Shown here one piece after another: positions 23,001 through 30,317 of a DNA stretch of 36,197 bases (position 1 is the stretch's first letter; the number at the start of each line of letters is the position of its first letter). The position numbers and the translations under genes were made by a program. The notes below the pieces were generated by a model. It was not told the origin of the DNA. It saw nothing but the letters and a program-made list of their open reading frames with translations, and did no database searches. Source of the DNA: Candidatus Peregrinibacteria bacterium. GTDB lineage: Bacteria; Patescibacteriota; Gracilibacteria; UM-FILTER-43-11. Location of the stretch: contig PMDG01000024.1 of assembly GCA_003154375.1 (NCBI GenBank), positions 154 through 36,350 on the forward strand. Direction: 5' to 3'.

Positions 23001-23899
23001 TCGTTTTGCCCACAAAATCTGGCTTGGTGACTTATAACTACACGGTTTGGAATGTCGGAGGCAAACAGGCTCTGACCGATGTCACGGTCACCGATGACAA
23101 GTGCAGTCCGGTTAGGTTGATTTCCGGCGATCTGAATAGCAACGGCAAGCTGGATCGAAACGAAAGTTGGAAATACAGCTGTGCAACAACGCTATCGGTC
23201 ACCACCACGAACACTTCAACCGCGATCGGATACAGCAATGATATTTACCACCATGCCGCCATCGCGACTGCCATCGCCACCGTTGTCGTTGGGACTACTT
23301 TGCCACCCCCGCTTATTAACATAGTGAAAGTGCCGGACCGCCTTGCTCCATTTCCGATTGGAGGGGGTGATGTCATTTATAAGTACACTGTGACAAACCC
23401 AGGCGTGATTGCAATGGATCGCATCGTCGTCACTGACGATCAATGCGGCCCGGTTTTAGGCCCCGTTGGCGACACCAATAACAATAATCTTCTTGACCCC
23501 TCTGAAAAGTGGATCTACACATGCCGAACCCATGTTTCGGCTTCGGTCAGAGGCGTCGCTACGGTCAAAGGATTCGCGAACGGTTCTGTCGCCCTGGGTT
23601 ATGCCTTCGCGACCGTCCTTGTGGCTTCGTCCTCTTCTGCCAATGGTGAGCAAGTTCGAACGATTCCGATCAATCTTGGGTTAGGCAGCCGTGGCGCCAA
23701 TGTAAAAATCCTTCAGCAATTCCTGATTTCCCAAGACAAAGGGCCAGCCGCCAAATCGTTGGCCAAAATAGGCGCGACCGCCTACTTTGGCATTCGAACC
23801 CGCGCGGCGTTGGCCGAATTCCAGGCGAAAGCCGGAATCAAGCCAGCCATTGGCTATTTCAATGCCATAACCCGAGCTTATTTGAGCGCAAATTATTAA
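20072..23899 (+). CDS. Giant modular exoprotein: DUF3494, Ig-like repeats, DUF11, peptidoglycan-binding end
   Basis: 1275 residues from ATG 20072; the frame opens further upstream into the sortase gene, but MKTVDKVLMVVVLAIACTLG is a clear signal peptide ending TANA. Order of parts: DUF3494 (28-231); a beta-rich Ig-like domain (234-510) interrupted by a 177-residue insert; its uninterrupted paralogue (512-615); a further beta-rich region (616-732); two prealbumin-like modules (738-833, 840-936); two DUF11-like modules (965-1075, 1078-1186); and a peptidoglycan-binding domain (1196-1275) with GSRGANVKILQQFL and ITRAYL. It has no LPxTG motif, so it likely sticks to murein non-covalently. It is presumably an adhesin. 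The product is exported through SecY. Confidence 0.85.
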   Translation: MKTVDKVLMVVVLAIACTLGFIRTANAATIIDLGVANGFAVLAGSGITNTLGPTAITGDVGSYATATETGFGSVILTGTNHAGDGVTQGAKTDLATAYGVAAGEPCDVDLSGQDLGGLTLTAGVYCFSSSAQLTGTLTLNGGGDPGAVFIFKIGSTLTTASASHVSLINSAQASGVFWQVGSSATFGTTSDFKGSILALDSITDDGGSTFIGRLLASTALVTLNNTTVTVPHHPTVLSATTGDSNLNGKIDHLTVVYSEAVNDPDYNAFAVTGYTMPGTGSGSGTTTLVYNLNEGASVLDDASFNYSSGTYCQSGANPTPSITGLPGGTFSSVPAGLIINPSTGTIILSSSALGAYTVAYTTNGTNPNTSSFTATIGNTSPSATFSYLGSPFPQNGTNPLPIFGPGASAGTFSVSPGGLVFANLNSGEINLAASAPGTYLVTNSIPLSGACTGAIATTTVIVTAAAGPILFGPFDTGATPVLTWTAANAADLAGDSLNIAGAPAHATDGAAPVVISAKTGDLDADGQIDSLAVVYSEGVIDNGSGGFHGVAVSGHSINVGNSYGNNSTSLTYVISESGTPDTGATPTLTWTRSSVIDFVGNHLDTTNVPATATDGAKPILFSFTSSTSNGTYGPGTIINLTANYSETIASGSVTINLNNSVTGLTLSTLIGTSTISGNYTVGISGSPQSIAHLDVGSISTQSVSDGVNVNSTTTMPATTLYPTKSITIDTAAPVPSPATLHVVKTVMNNSGGSATSSSFNLHVTLSGTDVAGSPAIGIVSPGRSYILVAGTYVVGEDAAVGYTSAITGDCDASGNIALSPGDSKTCTITNDDIAPAPPAPATLHVIKLVINGNGSAGVPSDFMAHVKLAGTDVAGSPMVGLSAPGRLYTLVAGTYIVSENANLSYSKSFTGDCDPSGSVTLTAGIDKHCTIINTNIPAPAPIAPIASEVVSGGGGGGTSYLPRVVPLIGILKVPTPLVLPTKSGLVTYNYTVWNVGGKQALTDVTVTDDKCSPVRLISGDLNSNGKLDRNESWKYSCATTLSVTTTNTSTAIGYSNDIYHHAAIATAIATVVVGTTLPPPLINIVKVPDRLAPFPIGGGDVIYKYTVTNPGVIAMDRIVVTDDQCGPVLGPVGDTNNNNLLDPSEKWIYTCRTHVSASVRGVATVKGFANGSVALGYAFATVLVASSSSANGEQVRTIPINLGLGSRGANVKILQQFLISQDKGPAAKSLAKIGATAYFGIRTRAALAEFQAKAGIKPAIGYFNAITRAYLSANY
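20957..21493 (+). other. In-frame domain insertion within the exoprotein gene
   Basis: The segment encodes residues about 296-474. It interrupts a domain whose intact paralogue follows at 512-615: the paralogue reads straight from SESGTP to DTGATPTLTW, whereas here NEGAS and DTGATPVLTW are 177 residues apart. The insert holds two tandem repeats of about 80 residues, each with GTF-x-(S/V)-x-P-x-GL and an ILSSSALGAYTV-like strand. Confidence 0.65.
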
Positions 23900-23918
23900 C
23901 GGATCAATAATCATTATT

Positions 23919-26735
23919 ATGAAAAAAATATTTAAATTAGTTGTCCTATTTCTGTTGGGGATTGGATTAGCCTTGTCTAGAGGCGGATACGTTTTTGCAT
24001 CTTCCTCATGGCAAGTCCCCGGCGACCATAGCGGGGTTTGCACGATAGCCAATCCAAGCTGCGCAACGATCCAGGCGGCTATCAATGGGGCAAGCGGTGG
24101 CGACACGATCCATGTTGCGGCAGGAATTTACTCAGAGCAGATCAGCATTAATAAGTCTTTGACATTGGTTGGCGCTGGCGCATCCATGACAACGCTCCAG
24201 GCTCCAAGCCTGCTCGTCAATGATCCCGATGGCTCAAAGACCGTCGCCTTGTTTACCGGTGCCATCACCGCAGAGATCAGTGGCTTCACCATTCAGGGGC
24301 CTGTGAATGGCCTCAGTTTCGGCATTTATGTGCGTGGCGGCGCAACGGTTAATATCCACGACAATGTGGTCAAGGATATCCGTGATGAGCCATTGAGTGG
24401 CGGCCAAAACGACAATGCGGCTATCCAAGTGGGCAGATACCCATACGGAACCGCAAACCAAATTGGCGTCGCAACCATCACAAATAACAAGATTTCCGGC
24501 TACCAGAAGGTGGGCATCGCTGTTGAAAATACTGGCTCTGCCGCCACGATTACCGGAAACACGGTCACAGGCATAGGACCCACAACGATCACGTCCCAGA
24601 ACGGTATCCAGCTCCGTCGCGGTGCGACGGGGTCCATCAAGAACAATATTGTCACTGGCAACGCCTATGACGGTCCCACCTATTCCGCCTTTGGCATCGG
24701 CGTCACCTATCCAGGGTTCGGCGTTGTCGTTCAGGGGAATACCGTTAATCACAACAGCGCGAATATCTATGGCTGGGAAAGCGATGGTATCCAAATTCTC
24801 GATAACAAGGTTAGCGACACGGCAACGGTGGACCAAAACAAAGTGGCAGGGATCACCATTCAGGGGGGCACTTCAGCCACGGCCTCCGTTGGGCTCACCG
24901 GCATTGTCATTTCGGGCAATAGCGTGAAGAACAACCTGTCGGGACCCTCGACACAATCGGACGGTGTTGATCTTTACGGGATAAGGAGTGGCACTGTCAG
25001 CAACAATGTTATCAAGGGAAGTTCCTATGATGGGATCCTGATTGGCGGGTCTGGCAACATTGCCATTACCGGTAACCGGTTTTCCGGAAACGGCCTGCTC
25101 ACAGCGGATCCGGACGCCGCGGCCATTGATTTTCGCGGAATTCCATCAAGGGATTGGTCTCAGCCCTTGGGCAACGGCGGCCCAAATCCGTTGGAAGGTT
25201 TCACGGTTCATGAAAATTCATTTTTGGGTGACCGCAATGGAATCTTGAATTACGATAGCGGTGGCGTGGATGCCATCCACAACTGGTGGGGAGACGCGAG
25301 TGGCCCGAACGATTCAATTTCGGCAGATGGAAGCGTACCGGATACGAATTCAGGCACTGGTTTATCGGCCAAGGGCTCCTTGGATTATTCGGGTTGGTGC
25401 GTTGCTGATTGTGCTACTGCCGTTGATCCAAGTCCGGCGCCTACTCCGTCGAGCTCAAGCAGCCGCCAGGCCATCATCACCGTCGTCAAGACGGTCATCA
25501 ACGACAATGGCGGGACCAAGACCGTCGCCGACTTCCCGCTGTTCATCAACGGCACCCCGGTCGTCTCAGGTGTTGGTAATAGCTACCGCGTGCCAGGCGA
25601 TGCGTTTTGGGTGACTGAGACCCCTGATCCCAACTATGTCCAGACATTTTCTGGCGATTGCGACAGCAATGGCAGCATGAGCCTCAGCGAGGGTGGCGAC
25701 TATTTTTGTATCGTCACGAATGACGATATTGGCACCCATTCGGCTGCTTCTGACGCATTTCCCTATATTGACGTGGTGAAGGTACCCAGCCCACTGTCAC
25801 TGCCTGGCGGCTCAGGCGTGGTGAAATACACCTACACACTTCGCAATATCGGAACAGTCCCCGTGACCGACATCACGATGGTCGGCGACACCTGCAGCCC
25901 TATCGTTTTAGCTTCCGGCGACACCAATTTCGATTCCAAGCTTGATGTGGACGAGGCCTGGAAATACACTTGCACCCAGACCCTCACGGAAACCCATACG
26001 AACACCGTCACCGCGACTGGATGGGCCAATAATACTAGCGCGGTCGCCATCGCCAGCGCCACCGTCGTAGTCGGCGCCCCGACAGTGCCTCCCCTGATTC
26101 ACGTGACGCCCCTGATCCAGGTGTCAAATGTTCCAAGGCCGACCTCCCTGCTTTCTGGAGGGGGATTGGTCACTTATTTTGAAAAAGTCACTAACCCGGG
26201 AAATGTCCCATTGAGCAATGTTCAGGTTATCAATGACACTGATGATGCCGATCCTACCGATGAGATTAATGAGACTATCGACAAGTGTGCCAATGTGAGA
26301 TATCTCTACGGCGACACAAATCATGATTCGAAGCTTGACCCCTCCGAGACATGGACCTATATCTGTCGGGCCAACCTCATGCAGACCACGACCAATACCG
26401 TCATGGTGAGCGGGGAAGCCAACGGCATGAAAGCGAGAGATCTCGCAGTCGTCGAAGTCCCCGTGGCTGCGTCTAGATTAGGTCAGAAATTTCAGACGAT
26501 CGCGGCCGGTTTTGGAATTGGCAGTCGTGGCACCAACGTGAAAATTCTTCAGCAATTCCTGATTCTTCAAAATACGGGTCCTGCCACCCGTGCCCTGGCC
26601 AAAGCTGGCGCGACGGCTTATTTCGGAGTCCTGACCCGCGCATCCTTGGCCGAATTTCAGGTGAAAGTCGGAATTAGGCCAGCTTTGGGCTATTTCAATT
26701 CCATAACCCGAGCCTATTTGAACACCCATTATTGA
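23919..26735 (+). CDS. Secreted parallel beta-helix protein with DUF11 and peptidoglycan-binding end
   Basis: 938 residues. A signal peptide (MKKIFKLVVLFLLGIGLALS) is followed by a pectate-lyase-like parallel beta-helix to about 500, visible as recurring GITGN/GNTV/NNKIS rungs and a starting CATIQAAINGASGGDTIHV, the NosD/PbH1 pattern. From about 521 comes the prealbumin-like module (ITVVKTVINDNGG), then DUF11-like modules from about 613 and 730, and a peptidoglycan-binding domain from 857 (GSRGTNVKILQQFL). No catalytic residues of a polysaccharide lyase can be assigned, so glycan binding or cleavage is open. It begins 19 bases after the previous gene and probably shares its transcript. The middle modules are nearly the same as in the LPNTG protein. 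Confidence 0.85.
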   Translation: MKKIFKLVVLFLLGIGLALSRGGYVFASSSWQVPGDHSGVCTIANPSCATIQAAINGASGGDTIHVAAGIYSEQISINKSLTLVGAGASMTTLQAPSLLVNDPDGSKTVALFTGAITAEISGFTIQGPVNGLSFGIYVRGGATVNIHDNVVKDIRDEPLSGGQNDNAAIQVGRYPYGTANQIGVATITNNKISGYQKVGIAVENTGSAATITGNTVTGIGPTTITSQNGIQLRRGATGSIKNNIVTGNAYDGPTYSAFGIGVTYPGFGVVVQGNTVNHNSANIYGWESDGIQILDNKVSDTATVDQNKVAGITIQGGTSATASVGLTGIVISGNSVKNNLSGPSTQSDGVDLYGIRSGTVSNNVIKGSSYDGILIGGSGNIAITGNRFSGNGLLTADPDAAAIDFRGIPSRDWSQPLGNGGPNPLEGFTVHENSFLGDRNGILNYDSGGVDAIHNWWGDASGPNDSISADGSVPDTNSGTGLSAKGSLDYSGWCVADCATAVDPSPAPTPSSSSSRQAIITVVKTVINDNGGTKTVADFPLFINGTPVVSGVGNSYRVPGDAFWVTETPDPNYVQTFSGDCDSNGSMSLSEGGDYFCIVTNDDIGTHSAASDAFPYIDVVKVPSPLSLPGGSGVVKYTYTLRNIGTVPVTDITMVGDTCSPIVLASGDTNFDSKLDVDEAWKYTCTQTLTETHTNTVTATGWANNTSAVAIASATVVVGAPTVPPLIHVTPLIQVSNVPRPTSLLSGGGLVTYFEKVTNPGNVPLSNVQVINDTDDADPTDEINETIDKCANVRYLYGDTNHDSKLDPSETWTYICRANLMQTTTNTVMVSGEANGMKARDLAVVEVPVAASRLGQKFQTIAAGFGIGSRGTNVKILQQFLILQNTGPATRALAKAGATAYFGVLTRASLAEFQVKVGIRPALGYFNSITRAYLNTHY

Positions 26736-26816
26736 TACCTATCCAATATCGAGATTCACTGATAAAGAAACTATATAACAGACCCAGCATTTGAGCCATT
26801 AATCGGCAAATCAATT

Positions 26817-27314
26817 ATGAAAAAAATAATCAAAATCATTGTTTTAGGTTTGGCACTCGTTTGCACGGGATGCGCAGCCTCTCCAAAAACCTCTGTTCCG
26901 TCTGGTCTGAAAACGAGCTACCAAACCAATATCGTCAAAGATACGCAAGCGAACGAAAATTTTCGTCGTGTCCTATTTACCGGCACGAGGAGCCAGTTGG
27001 TTGTGATGAGCATTCCAGTCGGTGGCGAGGTCGGGGAAGAGACACACAAATACACCGAACAGACGCTTTTCTTCCTTTCAGGGACAGGCGAGGCTATTTT
27101 GAACGACGTGAAGTCCCCAATCGTCCCTGGTGATGTTGTCGTTGTGGTCCCAGGCACCAAGCACAATTTCCGGAACACCGGAACTGAACCCCTTAAAATT
27201 TATACGGTCTATGCACCCCCCAATCACATCGACGGCCGAGTGCATCCCACCAAGGCCGATGCCGACGCGGACACGGCCGATGAGGCGGTCGGCAACCGGA
27301 AGCCGGGTTGCTAG
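26817..27314 (+). CDS. Cupin-domain putative lipoprotein
   Basis: 165 residues. A short signal peptide ends in VCTGC with Cys19 as a likely lipidation site, although the residue at -3 (Cys) is not the usual Leu. The rest is a single cupin barrel: His77 and Glu81 in EETHKYTEQTLFFLSGTG, and His116 in PGDVVVVVPGTKHNFRNTG. The end YAPPNHIDGRVHPTKADAD is typical of small cytosolic cupins related to mannose-6-phosphate isomerase, which normally lack a signal sequence. Its ligand is unknown. It lies between surface-protein genes and was likely recruited to the cell envelope. No terminator is visible before it, and the 81-base upstream gap holds no clear promoter. Confidence 0.8.
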   Translation: MKKIIKIIVLGLALVCTGCAASPKTSVPSGLKTSYQTNIVKDTQANENFRRVLFTGTRSQLVVMSIPVGGEVGEETHKYTEQTLFFLSGTGEAILNDVKSPIVPGDVVVVVPGTKHNFRNTGTEPLKIYTVYAPPNHIDGRVHPTKADADADTADEAVGNRKPGC

Positions 27315-27350
27315 GGCAGTTTCTGAAATACATCCAATTGCATATTTAGG

Positions 27351-27379
27351 TTGAATATCCACCCCATAAAGCCTATGTT
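27351..27379 (+). promoter_or_regulatory. Possible promoter for the third DUF3494 gene
   Basis: TTGAAT (27351-27356) and TATGTT (27374-27379) are 17 bases apart. The leader to ATG 27414 would be about 28 bases. Match to consensus is moderate, so the call is tentative. Confidence 0.4.
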
Positions 27380-27413
27380 GTAAGGAGTCGTTTATTAGTT
27401 AATTTAAAAACAT

Positions 27414-28547
27414 ATGAAGAGGACAATGGAAAAGATAATTAGGAATTCAGTGGCAACTGGATTCGCAGTTTTATTAGTACTCGTTTTAGTCGGTCCGATC
27501 GCCGTGTTCGCGTCTGGTCCATCCGCAGTCGATCTTTCATCGGCGGGTAATTTCGCGATCCTCTCGAAAACGGGAATCACGGACACCGGAAGCCATACTT
27601 CCGATATCACTGGGAACATCGGATCCAGCCCGATCACCGCCGCGGCGATGAACAATGTCTTTTGCACGGAGATTACCGGGAAGATATACGGTGTCGATGC
27701 CGCCTATATCGGCAGCGGCAATCAATCCTGTTTTTTGGGCAATCCTCCAGCGGCCAACAAGACTTTGGTCGACAATGCGATCCTCGACATGTTAGCCGCC
27801 TACACCGATGTCGCCGGAAGGACAAACCCAACAGCGATCGAATTGGGCGCCGGGAACATTGGCGGCATGACTCTGGCCCCTGGAATCTACAAATGGGGGA
27901 CGGATGTCACTATATCCACCAATGTCACCCTCTCAGGCAGCGCAAGCGATGTTTGGATATTCCAAATCGCCGGAAATCTTAATATCGCCTCTGCCGGAAG
28001 CGTTTCCTCTGGCATCAAGGTTTTACTCGCTGGCGGGGCCAAGCCTTCGAATGTTTTCTGGCAGGTTGGCGGCGTCTCTGGCGCGACCCTTGGGACGTAT
28101 TCCACCTTCAATGGAAGCATCTTGAGCGCAAAACAGATCATGATGCAAACTGGCTCAGTGCTGAATGGCAGGGCATTGGCCCAAACCCAAGTCACGCTCG
28201 ATGCCAGCACCGTAACAGTTACTGCCGTTTCGGCAGGATCCGAATCGGGGAACCAGGCAAATCAATCCGAGATGTCAAACAATGTTGGCCAAACGAACAG
28301 CAATGACAATAACGGTTCTCAGTCTTACACCCCCACTCCGAAATTGCCGAAAATGACCTATCACGCAGCCCTCAAAACCTATTTGGCGGATATGAAAGTA
28401 GCCCGAACCGAATTTAATTTGTCTATGGAAAAGGCGATTGCCCACAAATCGAATAGTGAAAAATCAGCTGCCCGCAAAGCCTATGATCTGGCAAAAAAAG
28501 CGGCCCAGAAAACGTTCAAGGATGCGAGAGCCGCCTTGAAAAAATAG
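27414..28547 (+). CDS. DUF3494 (ice-binding-like) exoprotein with basic helical tail
   Basis: 377 residues. The signal peptide MKRTMEKIIRNSVATGF... ends AVFA and resembles that of the gene at 16941. Residues about 36-265 are a canonical DUF3494 domain: LSSAGNFAILSKTGITDTGS, ITGNIGSSPI, LAPGIYKWGTDVTIS, and ASDVWIFQIAGNLNIASAGS. After an Asn/Gln/Ser-rich linker, the last 80 residues are a Lys/Ala-rich helix (KSNSEKSAARKAYDLAKKAA) that could be a coiled coil or bind wall polymers. There is no LPxTG, SLH or peptidoglycan-binding domain. DUF3494 proteins include ice-binding proteins and adhesins; which applies here cannot be read from the sequence. Confidence 0.88.
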   Translation: MKRTMEKIIRNSVATGFAVLLVLVLVGPIAVFASGPSAVDLSSAGNFAILSKTGITDTGSHTSDITGNIGSSPITAAAMNNVFCTEITGKIYGVDAAYIGSGNQSCFLGNPPAANKTLVDNAILDMLAAYTDVAGRTNPTAIELGAGNIGGMTLAPGIYKWGTDVTISTNVTLSGSASDVWIFQIAGNLNIASAGSVSSGIKVLLAGGAKPSNVFWQVGGVSGATLGTYSTFNGSILSAKQIMMQTGSVLNGRALAQTQVTLDASTVTVTAVSAGSESGNQANQSEMSNNVGQTNSNDNNGSQSYTPTPKLPKMTYHAALKTYLADMKVARTEFNLSMEKAIAHKSNSEKSAARKAYDLAKKAAQKTFKDARAALKK

Positions 28548-28580
28548 AAAAAGCGTAAAATGATCTCATTTGAACAGCAA

Positions 28581-28613
28581 TAAAGCGCGGCCACCTGAGG
28601 CGACCGCGCTTTA
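28581..28613. terminator. Bidirectional terminator between convergent genes
   Basis: TAAAGCGCGG (28581-28590) pairs with CCGCGCTTTA (28604-28613) around a 13-base loop. It lies between the plus-strand gene ending at 28547 and the minus-strand gene ending at 28629. Both flanks lack a long T-run, but the GC-rich stem and its position support termination. Confidence 0.75.
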
Positions 28614-28628
28614 CGATTGGGTTTCCTT

Positions 28629-29084
28629 TTAGGCTTTTGAGTGTTTGATGACCAGGTCCTTGACCGACAGGAAGAAATCCCTGTCTTTTTGGTGGGTCAG
28701 GCGATCAGTCACTTTTTCGATCTCCATCCACAATGCAATTGGATTTTCAGAGTCGAGTGGCATCAAAACCACTTGGTCCGTCCTAAAAAGGAACATATCG
28801 ATGACCTTTATTTGAAAATGCTCCCTGCTTTCGTCTATGGGCGTCTTGTCCCGTTCTATCTTTCCCAGCTCGGAAATCAGCTCCAGTCGCACAACTCCCG
28901 ATTCTTCCCTTATTTCCCGGATCGCTGTTTCCAGTTCGCTTTCACCTCTGATAATTCCCCCTTTCGGAAACGACCAGGAGGCAACCTCTTGGCCATGTTT
29001 TTTTTGGTTCACCAGAACCACTTCCCCCTTCCCGTTGACCACTATTCCTCCTGCGCTATAGCTTTTGACGACGTTGATTGTCAT
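28629..29084 (-). CDS. Nudix hydrolase
   Basis: 151 residues. The Nudix box is complete: Gly, five residues, Glu, seven residues, then REIREESGV, within GGIIRGESELETAIREIREE. Such enzymes hydrolyse nucleoside diphosphates linked to another moiety. The N-terminal SYSAGGIVVNGKGEVVLVNQ and the SWSFPKGG approach to the box resemble MutT/diadenosine-type members, but the substrate cannot be named. It lies 10 bases downstream of the DUF4015 gene on the minus strand and ends a five-gene run. The leader AACTTTTACCAA-ATG has no Shine-Dalgarno sequence. Confidence 0.92.
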   Translation of the reverse strand: MTINVVKSYSAGGIVVNGKGEVVLVNQKKHGQEVASWSFPKGGIIRGESELETAIREIREESGVVRLELISELGKIERDKTPIDESREHFQIKVIDMFLFRTDQVVLMPLDSENPIALWMEIEKVTDRLTHQKDRDFFLSVKDLVIKHSKA

Positions 29085-29094
29085 TTGGTAAAAG

Positions 29095-30264
29095 TTAGGG
29101 CATCGGGATCAGATAGGCCGCATCTTTGGGCTGTGTTGCGAAGACCGGCCAGCTGTACGTGTATTTGTTCCCTGGGCTCCAAATCATGAAATCGTCGGCC
29201 CCGGCATCGAATGCAGCCTGCACTTGCTCTTGCATGAACCAGGATCCGAAATTTCTCACTTTAAGCGGAAATCCTTGGATCCAGGGCCGGATTTCGGCGC
29301 CTCCGTTCGATTTGGCGACAAACCGTTCGATTGAGTCGTAAACAATGCTGTAGGGGGCGTTATTCGTGTTTGGGTGGCCATTGAAACCGTTGGCGAAGTG
29401 CGAAGGGTAGGTCATCGGATAAATCGCATCCACAATCTGTGCGATTCGGGCAGGGTCCTGGCCCACGATTTGCCAATCCACATTGCCCCAGACGATCACA
29501 CCAAACACATCGGCCCCAAGGGCCATTCCATATTCGTTGGCCACATCTTTGGCTTTTTGAAGGAAATCCACGATGATGTCCGAGGGGGTGAACTGGGTCT
29601 CATCGTAGGCGTAGTCGTAATTTTTGTGGTTTGCCGCCGGGAAGCGGATGTAATCGAATTGCACCTCATCGAAGCCCATTTCCGCGACTTCCCGAAGGAC
29701 ATACAGATTGTAATTTTGCACTTCGATTGATGAAGGATCGAGCCATTTCTCAGGGTAATATCCTCCATGTTTTCCGTGGATCCTCCATTCAGGGTTCTTT
29801 GAGGCCATATAGGGTTGGTTGAATACCACTTGCCGGGCGATCACGTAAATCCCCTGGCTCTGCATATCCCGAACCCAAAATTGCAGGTCGTTGAGTTTTC
29901 CGCTCCCTGGGTTCATCTTTTTCAGGGTTTTGTTTTTGGGAGTGAACGCCAAAAGTCCCCCATCATGCTGGATGTCGATGACCACCGCATTCCCACCGCT
30001 ATTGATCAGCTTGGTGACCAACCCCTTGCCGTAGGTGCTGCCGGCGGTTTCGGCGGTCATGTAAATCCCCTTTAGCGATTTTAGGGGTTTTGGTTGGACA
30101 CCCTTTGGCGGGTCCACTGAGACGACCGCGGCTTTGCAGCTCTGAACAAACCCTTTTGGGCAGAGGGTTCCGTTTAGGAGGTATGATGTTCCGACGAGGA
30201 CGGCAATCCCCAAAAAAACAGAGACCCCCAATGAATGCCATTTCTTTGCGAACCGATTTTCCAT
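29095..30264 (-). CDS. DUF4015 glycoside-hydrolase-like exported protein
   Basis: 389 residues. An N-terminal hydrophobic segment (VSVFLGIAVLVGTSYLL) is an uncleaved anchor or signal. The rest matches the DUF4015 putative glycosyl hydrolase TIM-barrel: GIYMTAETAGSTYGKGLVTK, VVIDIQHDGG, the acidic strand EVQFDYIRFP, then ALGADVFGVIVWG and PMTYPSHFANG. Asp/Glu residues at barrel strand ends (for example in FDEVQFDYIRFP) are candidate catalytic acids. The substrate is unknown; wall or S-layer glycans are a reasonable guess. The nearby PEGA/propeller gene lies 53 bases upstream. Confidence 0.85.
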   Translation of the reverse strand: MENRFAKKWHSLGVSVFLGIAVLVGTSYLLNGTLCPKGFVQSCKAAVVSVDPPKGVQPKPLKSLKGIYMTAETAGSTYGKGLVTKLINSGGNAVVIDIQHDGGLLAFTPKNKTLKKMNPGSGKLNDLQFWVRDMQSQGIYVIARQVVFNQPYMASKNPEWRIHGKHGGYYPEKWLDPSSIEVQNYNLYVLREVAEMGFDEVQFDYIRFPAANHKNYDYAYDETQFTPSDIIVDFLQKAKDVANEYGMALGADVFGVIVWGNVDWQIVGQDPARIAQIVDAIYPMTYPSHFANGFNGHPNTNNAPYSIVYDSIERFVAKSNGGAEIRPWIQGFPLKVRNFGSWFMQEQVQAAFDAGADDFMIWSPGNKYTYSWPVFATQPKDAAYLIPMP

Positions 30265-30317
30265 CTCGAATTGATAAGTCGGATCGATTCTAGCTTGAAA
30301 ACCGAAGCCGTTCCAGC

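Noticed and set aside
27382-27387. AAGGAG as ribosome-binding site for the gene at 27414
   Set aside because: It lies more than 25 bases before the ATG, well beyond working distance.
16941-28547. Claim that the DUF3494 proteins bind ice
   Set aside because: The domain occurs in adhesins as well as ice-binding proteins; the sequence alone does not show an ice-binding face.
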